Assembly (NCBI GenBank): GCA_017454075.1
Contig: JAFTDQ010000028.1
Location: 1-13,120, forward strand
DNA from: Clostridia bacterium
Lineage (GTDB): Bacteria > Bacillota_A > Clostridia > Oscillospirales > CAG-272
Reading direction: 5' to 3'
Length of the DNA: 13,120 bases
Part shown: one piece after another, positions 7,537 to 13,120 of the stretch
How the letters are laid out: every line of letters begins with the position of its first letter
How positions within the stretch are numbered: the stretch's first letter is position 1
Made by a program: the position numbers and the translations under genes
The notes under the pieces: generated by a model
The model's database searches: none
The model's input: only the letters and a program-made list of their open reading frames with translations
Told to the model about the DNA's origin: nothing

Positions 7537-10500
7537 TGATCAGAGCAAAGCACCTTGACAAGTACTACAACAAGGGCAGAAGCAACGAAATCCACGTCAT
7601 AAACGATATATCACTTGATCTTCCCGAAACGGGGATAACGGCAATTTTTGGTAAAAGCGGCTGCGGCAAGACGACGCTGCTGAACGTTTTCGGCGGTCTC
7701 GACAGACCCGGCTCGGGAATTGTGGAGCTCGACGGCAGGCCCTTTGACCCGGACGACGATTACGTCCGCAACAAAAATATCGGTTACATATTCCAGAATT
7801 ACAACCTGAGTTACGAAAAAACGGTATTCGACAACGTAGCGGACGTTCTCCTCCTCTGCGGAGTAAAGGACGAAAACATAATAAGCGACCGCGTAATCAC
7901 GGCTCTTAAAAACGTCGGTATGGATAAATACCGCAAGAGATACCCGGGGAACCTTTCGGGAGGACAGCAGCAGCGCGTGGCAATAGCGCGAGCCATCGTA
8001 AAAACACCCGGAATCATCCTCGCCGATGAGCCGACGGGAAATCTCGACGAGGCGAACACCGTAATGGTCATGGATATGCTCAAACGCATATCCGAAAAAT
8101 GTCTTGTAATTCTCGTTACGCACGAGGAAAAACTCGTGGATCATTACTGCGGGACAGTGATAAAGCTCTCGGACGGCAGAATGACGGACGTCAGAGAGAA
8201 TGAAAAAGCCGAGGGATATCTTCACCGCTCAAAAAACGACGTTTATCTCGGAGAGCTTGACGAGCAGGTGGAGACGGGGGATAAGATCGATCTGAAATAC
8301 TACGGAGATCCCGTCGCGAGGCCGATCGGGATTCGAATAGTAAACACGGGCGACCGGATTTATCTGAAGGTGGATTCGCCGAACGTTACGGTCCTGACCG
8401 ATTCGGACGAAGTTAAGCTCAGAGAAGGGAAGTTCGAGGACAAAGCCGCGGACGAATCAATCCGCGGCGTCCGGGAATTCGTGGATCTTGAACCTCTTCT
8501 GGAGGCGAAGAAGAGCGAGTACGGGAAGCTTTACCGCCTGTCGGGATCGGTAAGAAGGCGGATCGCCTCCTTCGGCACCGCAAAGAAGAAAAAGGGCAAA
8601 ATATTCCTACGCTTCTGTATGGGTATGCTCGCGGCGGTCGCCGTTCTTCTGACGGCTATATACGGAAAAAAGCTGTCCGTGATAAGCGAGGCGTCGGGCT
8701 CATTCAACGACCGCATGTTCTACGTCGGGGAAAAGGTCGGTTCGGCAGGTGAAAAGCTTCAGTCCGCAGTTAACGACCCGTCGTCGGGAATAGATTTTTT
8801 CAGCTATGCGTTCAGACCGTATAATTCCCTTGTTGAGGGAGACGACGTCGAGGCCGTTCCCGACTATTTCGTAACCGACAGCTCTCCTGTCAGATTGATG
8901 TCAAACGCCGTCACGCTTCCGTTCGGAACGGCCGAAAAGACACCTGTCGCGGCCGGGGAAAAGCTTTACGGAGACGGATACGAATGGATCACAAGGGCGG
9001 TCGCCGACGATCTTCTGAAGGACTCAAGGGTCGGTTATATCAGAACGTACCGTGATCTTATCGGTCTTGTCAACCGTTTTGACGGAAGAAAAATATCGGC
9101 CGTCCTGGATACTGACGAACGCGCTCTGTATTTGTCCGAAGATTATATCATGGAGCAAAACGCACTGAGACTCGGACTCAAAGTCAGGGCGGGAGATGCG
9201 GAAGAAGGAACGACGATTCTGAATAAGATCGGTAATGATTCCGATCAGTATTACAACATGTCGGGTATCTCAGTCGGGAGCAAGGTCAAAATAAGCGGCA
9301 GGGATTTCACCGTCACGGAAATAAGGACGCTTTACGAAACGTACCGGGAGTATCTGCTCGGCGAGCACAAAGACGTTTACGATCTTGTATCCGGCGCCCT
9401 CGCTCTCGGCGACGCTGCGGAGTTTTATAAAAAGCTCGCGTCCGATCGGGCGATGGCCGACTCTCTCGGAATAAAAACGGATGGAGCCGGTTTTGAAAAG
9501 CTGAGCGAAACGTACCCCTTCGCCGTGTTCGATTACGCTTACCGCTTTTTTGACGATTGGGTGGAATACTGCGTCGAAAACGGTATAAGAAATCCCGATT
9601 ACGTCTCGGGCAGCGCCGACGCCGTATACAGAAAACTCGGGTACGACGCCGCAAAGTACGTTGCTTACGGCGACGGGCAGTCCGTGAGATACTATTATTA
9701 TCTCATGATTTACCGATCGGTATACGGTACCGATCCGGGAAAGGATCTGTTTGTCCCCGCATATTCGGAATCCGGATATTCTGCTTCGTACGAGCCGAGA
9801 AAAGACGAGTTTTACCTGTCGCTCGGATCGTGGGCGGCGTTTGACGCTCTTTCGGAGGACGTTAATAACTACGCAAACTTCACCCCCGGTATTTCTATCG
9901 GTTCGATGAACGATGTGTTTTTCACTCTTTCCGAAAATGACCTTTCGTACGTCTGCAGGGTGAAGGGAGAAACGAGCGAGGCAGTCGACGGCGGGAACTG
10001 GAAGTTTTCCGCGGACGAAACAGCCGGCTGGTATTTCGAGCCGATCTACTACGCGGTACACGCGAGCGACGTCCGCGCCGCCGAAAAATATCTCGCATCC
10101 GCTTTCCCCGATGAATTCGGAAAGGAAGGACAGGCGGCGGATAATGTCGTCTCGCCGGGAATGACCCTCCGATACGTAAAACTTGCAAACAATCTCGACG
10201 TCGCGGGCGGCGTCGTACCTTTCGCCGTTATCCTTGTTCTCCTTGCGCTCTGCGTTTATTTCATAATCCGGAGCGATCTGATGAACAGGGTCAGGGAGGT
10301 CGGCATTTACCGTGCCATCGGAGTAAGCAAAAGAAACCTGAGATTTGAATTCATGACGGGGGCGTCGCTGCTCGCTCTGACGTCCGTTGTTCCGGGATTT
10401 TTGCTATCAAGCGCCGCGCTCTTCTACGTGATGGGGAGAACGGCCTACGCTTTGAGGGCGCTGTATTATCCCGTGTGGCTCGCAGCTCTTCTGCTTGCCT

Positions 10501-10595
10501 TCCTCACGGCCGTCTGCCTTATAAGCGGCCTGCTGCCCATAAACCGGCTGCTGAGAAAAACCCCGGCGGAGATACTGTCGAAATACGACATATAA
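7533..10595 (+). CDS. ABC transporter, fused ATPase-FtsX permease with large ectodomain, subunit 2
   Basis: A 1020-residue half-transporter. ATPase domain about 1-220: Walker [10 protein letters not shown] (40-48), FQNYN (87-91), LSGGQQQR (141-148), Walker B IILADEP (161-167), switch His197. A cytosolic linker of about 130 residues (225-355) with a beta-rich look ([23 protein letters not shown]) precedes the first helix (about 357-376). Then come an ectodomain of about 510 residues, rich in Tyr and Asp, and three helices (about 891-912, 942-965, 978-1002). The FtsX hallmark [20 protein letters not shown] is at 918-937. The start at 7533 overlaps the previous stop (ATGA); AAGGAG at 7521-7526 supports 7533 or the next codon, 7536. 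The frame is open further upstream but that part is antisense-like shadow coding inside subunit 1. Probable role: efflux or envelope remodelling with subunit 1, such as peptide resistance; the substrate is not known. Confidence 0.87.
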   Translation: MMIRAKHLDKYYNKGRSNEIHVINDISLDLPETGITAIFGKSGCGKTTLLNVFGGLDRPGSGIVELDGRPFDPDDDYVRNKNIGYIFQNYNLSYEKTVFDNVADVLLLCGVKDENIISDRVITALKNVGMDKYRKRYPGNLSGGQQQRVAIARAIVKTPGIILADEPTGNLDEANTVMVMDMLKRISEKCLVILVTHEEKLVDHYCGTVIKLSDGRMTDVRENEKAEGYLHRSKNDVYLGELDEQVETGDKIDLKYYGDPVARPIGIRIVNTGDRIYLKVDSPNVTVLTDSDEVKLREGKFEDKAADESIRGVREFVDLEPLLEAKKSEYGKLYRLSGSVRRRIASFGTAKKKKGKIFLRFCMGMLAAVAVLLTAIYGKKLSVISEASGSFNDRMFYVGEKVGSAGEKLQSAVNDPSSGIDFFSYAFRPYNSLVEGDDVEAVPDYFVTDSSPVRLMSNAVTLPFGTAEKTPVAAGEKLYGDGYEWITRAVADDLLKDSRVGYIRTYRDLIGLVNRFDGRKISAVLDTDERALYLSEDYIMEQNALRLGLKVRAGDAEEGTTILNKIGNDSDQYYNMSGISVGSKVKISGRDFTVTEIRTLYETYREYLLGEHKDVYDLVSGALALGDAAEFYKKLASDRAMADSLGIKTDGAGFEKLSETYPFAVFDYAYRFFDDWVEYCVENGIRNPDYVSGSADAVYRKLGYDAAKYVAYGDGQSVRYYYYLMIYRSVYGTDPGKDLFVPAYSESGYSASYEPRKDEFYLSLGSWAAFDALSEDVNNYANFTPGISIGSMNDVFFTLSENDLSYVCRVKGETSEAVDGGNWKFSADETAGWYFEPIYYAVHASDVRAAEKYLASAFPDEFGKEGQAADNVVSPGMTLRYVKLANNLDVAGGVVPFAVILVLLALCVYFIIRSDLMNRVREVGIYRAIGVSKRNLRFEFMTGASLLALTSVVPGFLLSSAALFYVMGRTAYALRALYYPVWLAALLLAFLTAVCLISGLLPINRLLRKTPAEILSKYDI

Positions 10596-10612
10596 AAAAA
10601 TAAAAAAAGTTG

Positions 10613-10641
10613 TTGACAAACTCAAACCGTTGTGGTATAAT
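10613..10641 (+). promoter_or_regulatory. Consensus promoter of the rpmG-secE-nusG-rplKA operon
   Basis: A perfect TTGACA (10613-10618) and a perfect TATAAT (10636-10641) are 17 bp apart, with an extended -10 TG at 10633-10634. The -35 begins 18 bases after the ABC operon stop codon, in an A-rich stretch with no terminator hairpin, so read-through from upstream may add to its output. Confidence 0.92.
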
Positions 10642-10647
10642 AATTCT

Positions 10648-10743
10648 TACCTCTGTCCGGGGCGCTTTTGCGTGCCGCGATCTGAGGGAGATAAAATATG
10701 GCCGCGGAAGGCTTGACGCTGCCGACAATATCGGGAGGATACA
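10648..10743 (+). promoter_or_regulatory. 5' leader of rpmG with hairpin and possible upstream ORF
   Basis: About 96 bases of untranslated leader. It can fold with CCTC (10650-10653) pairing GAGG (10684-10687), CGG (10658-10660) pairing CCG (10675-10677) and GCGC (10662-10665) pairing GCGT (10670-10673) around a TTTT loop. The right arm contains a good ribosome binding site, GAGGGAG (10684-10690), 7 bases before an ATG at 10698. That ATG opens a 40-codon frame ending at 10820, out of frame with and overlapping rpmG. Whether it is translated is unknown; it could couple or compete with rpmG translation, or be chance. No terminator is seen in the leader. Confidence 0.35.
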
Positions 10744-10893
10744 ATGAGAGTCAGAATTACTTTGGCGTGCACGGAATGCAAACAGCGCAATTACGACACG
10801 ATGAAGAACAAAAAGAATGACCCTGACAGACTTGAAATGACCAAGTACTGCCGTTTCTGCAAAAAGCATACCCCTCATAAGGAATCCAAATAA
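10744..10893 (+). CDS. rpmG: 50S ribosomal protein L33
   Basis: A 49-residue, basic, zinc-ribbon protein of the large ribosomal subunit near the E site. Seen: [19 protein letters not shown] at the N-terminus and CRFC at 36-39; the CTEC pair (9-12) and this pair make the four-cysteine zinc-binding (C+) form, and the length is normal. GGGAGG (10733-10738) lies 5 bases before the start. It is the first gene of the operon, and its stop codon overlaps the ribosome binding site of secE. The protein was too short for many gene callers but is unmistakable. The presence of the zinc form suggests a zinc-independent paralogue could exist elsewhere, which is known in Bacillus but not visible here. Confidence 0.96.
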   Translation: MRVRITLACTECKQRNYDTMKNKKNDPDRLEMTKYCRFCKKHTPHKESK

Positions 10894-10906
10894 GGAGTAC
10901 ACTGAT

Positions 10907-11206
10907 ATGGCGGAAACAAACAACATCGAAGCGACGTCAAAGAAAGACGTTGTCGAAAACAAAAAAACAGACAGGAAGAACCTGAAGAAAAAATCCGGAT
11001 CCGACAAGCCCGGTCTCGGAGCAAAGATCTCAAAGTTCTTCAAGGACCTGAAGAGCGAGCTTAAAAAGATCGTCTGGTTCGGCAAGGAACAGACTGCAAA
11101 GAGCACGGGACTCGTACTCATCGCGCTCGTGGTCTGCTCTGCTGTCATAAGCCTTCTTGACCTGGGCTTTTCTTCGCTCATCATGTGGCTCGGCAAGCTC
11201 ATCTGA
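10907..11206 (+). CDS. secE: Preprotein translocase subunit SecE
   Basis: A 99-residue small membrane subunit that clamps SecY in the SecYEG protein-export channel. Seen: a Lys-rich, low-complexity cytosolic N-terminus of about 35 residues (KKTDRKNLKKKSGSDK), the conserved amphipathic helix FFKDLKSELKKIVWFGKEQT (about 44-63), and one membrane helix at about 67-95. The single-helix form is the usual Gram-positive type. AAGGAG (10892-10897) is 9 bases before the ATG. It sits 13 bases after rpmG and 12 bases before nusG, the order conserved across bacteria. Confidence 0.95.
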   Translation: MAETNNIEATSKKDVVENKKTDRKNLKKKSGSDKPGLGAKISKFFKDLKSELKKIVWFGKEQTAKSTGLVLIALVVCSAVISLLDLGFSSLIMWLGKLI

Positions 11207-11218
11207 AAGTGAACCGAC

Positions 11219-11767
11219 ATGAGTGATTTTGATGAAATCAGCCCGTTGCCCCAATGGTATATAGTTCATACCTTTGCAGGCTACGAGAACAAGGTCAAAT
11301 CAAATCTTGAAAAAATCATCGACAACCGCAAGCTGCAGGACGTGATAATGGAGGTCTTTATCCCCGTTGACACGACCGTCATCCCCGGAAAAAACGGCGA
11401 AGAGGACAAGATCGTCGAAAACAAGGTTTTCCCGGGATATATCTTCGTGCGTATGCTGATGAGCGACGAGACGTGGCACATCGTCCGTAATATCACGGGC
11501 GTAACCGGTTTCGTCGGACCGGGCTCGAGACCCGAGCCGATATCCGAGCAGGAAGTCATCAATCTCGGCATATCGGTCGGCAAAAAGGGTCTCGGCTACA
11601 AGATCGGCGATACGGTCAGTATTGTAAAAGGCCCGCTTTCCGGGAATACTGCCATCGTCGACGGGATCTCGGAAGACGAGAAAAGAATCAAAGTCCGCAT
11701 TTCGATGTTCGGACGCGAGACTCCCATGGAGCTCGATTCCGACATGGCGGAAATTGCCGGGGCTTGA
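11219..11767 (+). CDS. nusG: Transcription termination/antitermination factor NusG
   Basis: A 182-residue elongation factor that binds the RNA polymerase clamp and links it to Rho, NusE/S10 or the ribosome. Seen: the NGN domain at about 12-115, starting PQWYIVHTFAGYENKVKSNL and including the KVFPGYIFVRM strand (69-79), then GVTGFVGPGSRPEPI (94-108), and the C-terminal KOW domain at about 127-180 (GDTVSIVKGPLSGNTAIVDGI). Length is normal. The ribosome binding site is weak (AAAGTGA, about 7 bases before the ATG), so translation may depend on coupling with secE, 12 bases upstream. An 81-base leader for rplK follows. Confidence 0.96.
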   Translation: MSDFDEISPLPQWYIVHTFAGYENKVKSNLEKIIDNRKLQDVIMEVFIPVDTTVIPGKNGEEDKIVENKVFPGYIFVRMLMSDETWHIVRNITGVTGFVGPGSRPEPISEQEVINLGISVGKKGLGYKIGDTVSIVKGPLSGNTAIVDGISEDEKRIKVRISMFGRETPMELDSDMAEIAGA

Positions 11768-11774
11768 CCCGGCG

Positions 11775-11830
11775 CCGTGAGCAATCACGGAGTGGGAGGG
11801 GAAAATCTTTAATCCCCGATTAACGACCAC
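11775..11830 (+). promoter_or_regulatory. Putative L1-binding autoregulatory leader upstream of rplK
   Basis: The intergenic RNA has two elements. First, a 6-bp hairpin, CCGTGA (11775-11780) with TCACGG (11785-11790), closed by a GCAA tetraloop. Second, GTGG (11792-11795) pairs with CCAC (11827-11830), then an asymmetric internal loop (GA opposite GATTAACGA), then GGGGA (11798-11802) pairs with TCCCC (11813-11817). The GTGGGAGG...CCAC core resembles the L1 site of 23S rRNA, where GGTGGGAGGC pairs with a distal ACCACC. Family knowledge: L1 represses its own L11 operon by binding such a mimic. Repression here is inferred from the sequence. The element ends shortly before the rplK ribosome binding site (GGAGGT, 11835-11840). 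Confidence 0.7.
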
Positions 11831-11848
11831 ATTCGGAGGTAAAACAAA

Positions 11849-12274
11849 ATGGCAAAGAAAATAAGCGGCTATATAAAGCTTCAGCTTAACGCCGGCAAGG
11901 CGACCGCGCAGCCGCCCGTAGGACCCGCGCTCGGCGCCTACGGCGTAAACATCGCAAATTTCGTCAAGGAATTCAACGAAAAGACGAAATCCCAGATCGG
12001 TCTCATAATTCCCGTGGTCATCACGGTTTACGCAGACCGTTCGTTCACGTTCATCACGAAGACCCCGCCGGCTCCCGTTCTCATAAAGAAGGCCTGCGGT
12101 ATCGAATCCGCCTCGGCAAAGCCGAACAAGGACAAGGTTGCGAAGATCACGAAGGATCAGATCAGACAGATCGCCGAGACCAAGATGCCCGATCTCAACG
12201 CCGGTTCACTTGAGACGGCAATGAGCATGATCGCCGGGACCGCCCGTTCCATGGGCGTAGTCGTTGTGGACTGA
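11849..12274 (+). CDS. rplK: 50S ribosomal protein L11
   Basis: A 141-residue protein of the ribosomal stalk base, which binds the GTPase-associated centre of 23S rRNA and is needed for stringent-response sensing by Rel. Seen: [35 protein letters not shown] at the start (N-terminal domain, with the PPVGPALG motif at 22-29), [12 protein letters not shown] (71-82) at the domain hinge, and the RNA-binding C-terminal domain ending [17 protein letters not shown]. The usual GQHGVNI reads GAYGVNI here, a small departure. Length is normal. GGAGGT is 8 bases before the ATG. It is followed by rplA after 13 bases. Confidence 0.97.
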   Translation: MAKKISGYIKLQLNAGKATAQPPVGPALGAYGVNIANFVKEFNEKTKSQIGLIIPVVITVYADRSFTFITKTPPAPVLIKKACGIESASAKPNKDKVAKITKDQIRQIAETKMPDLNAGSLETAMSMIAGTARSMGVVVVD

Positions 12275-12287
12275 GAGGAGACGCGAA

Positions 12288-12974
12288 ATGGGAAAGAAAT
12301 ATGTTGACAGCGTAAAGCTTTTCGATAAGACAAAAAGCTATGAGCCGTCTGAGGCGCTTGATCTTGTCTGCAAGACCTCGAAGGCAAAATTTGATGAGAC
12401 CGTGGAGCTCCACGTTCGTCTCGGCGTTGACTCCCGTCACGCGGATCAGCAGGTCCGCGGCGCCGTCGTTCTCCCGAACGGCACCGGCAAGACCGTGAGA
12501 GTCCTTGTTTTCGCAAAAGGCGACAAGGCCGACGCAGCGCGCGCGGCCGGCGCCGAATACGTCGGAGACACCGACCTCGTTGAAAAGATCACAAAAGAGA
12601 ACTGGTTCGAGTTTGACGTCGTAATAGCGTCCCCCGATATGATGGGCGTTATCGGACGTCTCGGACGTGTGCTCGGCCCCAAGGGACTTATGCCTAACCC
12701 GAAGGCCGGAACGGTCACTCCCGACGTTGCCAAGGCGGTCACCGAAGCAAAAGCAGGTAAGATCGAATACCGTCTCGACAAGAACAACATCATCCACTGC
12801 CCGATAGGCAAATCGTCCTTCGGCGCGGAAAAGCTCGGCGAGAACTTCGACACTCTTATGGGAGCCATAATCAAGGCCAAACCGGCCGCTGCCAAGGGTC
12901 AGTACGTCAAGAGCTGCGTAGTTGCTTCGACGATGGGCCCCGGCATCAAAGTCAACGCCGGAAAGCTTGTCTGA
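12288..12974 (+). CDS. rplA: 50S ribosomal protein L1
   Basis: A 228-residue protein that forms the mobile L1 stalk, helps release the deacylated tRNA from the E site, and in many bacteria represses the L11-L1 mRNA. Seen: [14 protein letters not shown], the [14 protein letters not shown] strand (35-48), and the family signature [22 protein letters not shown] (122-143), with a normal length. The frame is open 24 bases further upstream, inside rplK, but ATG 12288 is preferred: GAGAGGAG (12273-12280) lies 7 bases before it. In most bacteria rplJ-rplL follow. Here an insertion sequence begins 34 bases after the stop codon, and no terminator is seen in between. Confidence 0.97.
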   Translation: MGKKYVDSVKLFDKTKSYEPSEALDLVCKTSKAKFDETVELHVRLGVDSRHADQQVRGAVVLPNGTGKTVRVLVFAKGDKADAARAAGAEYVGDTDLVEKITKENWFEFDVVIASPDMMGVIGRLGRVLGPKGLMPNPKAGTVTPDVAKAVTEAKAGKIEYRLDKNNIIHCPIGKSSFGAEKLGENFDTLMGAIIKAKPAAAKGQYVKSCVVASTMGPGIKVNAGKLV

Positions 12975-13007
12975 TTTAAAACAAAAAAGAGCTTGCTCAC
13001 GCTGAAG

Positions 13008-13120
13008 TGACCCCAAAAAGTTAGACAAAGTTTTTAATAACACCTTGTGCGAACTGAATATTAAGCGGCTACGATGGCTTGAGATCTGTGTTGAGCAGGT
13101 GTCAAGCCATTTAGTTTTAG
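13008..13120 (-). mobile_element. IS3-family insertion sequence, right end, cut by the window edge
   Basis: The terminal sequence starts TGACCCCAAAAAGTTAGAC (13008-13026), the form of IS3-family (IS150-like) inverted repeats, which begin with TG. The transposase C-terminus is on the - strand and ends 53 bases inside this repeat, as expected for the right end of an IS3 element. The rest, including the other end, lies beyond base 13120, so neither the full length nor the target duplication can be seen. The bases just before the end (GAAG) are a candidate target repeat. Confidence 0.8.
13061..13120 (-). CDS. IS3-family transposase (OrfB), C-terminal end only
   Basis: Read on the - strand, the last 19 codons give LKLNGLTPAQHRSQAIVAA followed by TAA at 13063-13061. 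The phrase LNGLTP is the hallmark end of IS3-family OrfB integrase-type (rve) transposases, which usually finish with KRIKxKLNGLTPxxYR. The catalytic DDE domain lies outside the window, so whether the enzyme is intact cannot be judged. It points toward rplA, so transposase transcription would converge on the ribosomal operon. Confidence 0.75.
   Translation of the reverse strand, partial: LKLNGLTPAQHRSQAIVAA

Noticed and set aside
10642..10743. tRNA gene upstream of secE, as in many clostridia
   Set aside because: No acceptor stem, T-loop GTTCRANY or anticodon arm could be found in this leader.
12989..12998. GAGC-TT-GCTC inverted repeat after rplA as a terminator
   Set aside because: The loop is only two bases, the stem is four, and no T tract follows, so it is not a convincing terminator.

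Overview
The window looks like a piece of a chromosome from a low-to-mid GC member of the Bacillota, most likely an uncultured Clostridia-type anaerobe. The reasons are the DUF1836 regulator family (a Firmicutes family), the rpmG-secE-nusG-rplK-rplA order, strong AGGAGG-type ribosome binding sites, TTGACA/TATAAT promoters with an extended TGN -10, and a Re-citrate-synthase-like HMGL enzyme of the kind found in strict anaerobes. This placement is inference from gene content; no 16S or marker search was possible.

Layout from left to right, all on the + strand except the last piece: (1) bases 1-495, the C-terminal part of a galactose mutarotase (galM), closed by an intrinsic terminator; (2) 608-2068, a stand-alone HMGL-family acyltransferase, probably Re-citrate synthase, with its own promoter and terminator; (3) 2192-5268, a three-gene operon of a DUF1836 HTH regulator, a flotillin and a second, smaller SPFH/band-7 membrane protein, with a consensus promoter and a terminator; (4) 5368-10595, two overlapping genes for MacB-like ABC half-transporters, each an ATPase fused to an FtsX-type permease, starting from a TTG codon; (5) 10613-12974, the ribosomal/secretion/transcription operon rpmG-secE-nusG-rplK-rplA, with a consensus promoter, a leader that may hold a small upstream ORF, and an L1-binding-like leader between nusG and rplK; (6) 13008-13120, the terminal repeat and transposase C-terminus of an IS3-family element on the - strand, running off the window.

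How the parts work together: the flotillin and the band-7 protein would form membrane scaffolds under the control of the DUF1836 protein made from the same transcript. The two ABC proteins would form a heterodimer, with about 310-residue and 510-residue ectodomains acting on something outside the membrane. The last operon supplies ribosomal proteins L33, L11 and L1, the SecE subunit of the translocon and the elongation factor NusG; L1 probably represses rplK-rplA through the leader. rplJ-rplL would normally follow rplA, but an insertion sequence sits there instead.

No stretch longer than about 120 bases lacks a gene or a recognisable signal. I saw no CRISPR array, tRNA, rRNA or phage gene. 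The genes are mostly familiar families. The least described unit is the DUF1836-flotillin-band-7 operon.
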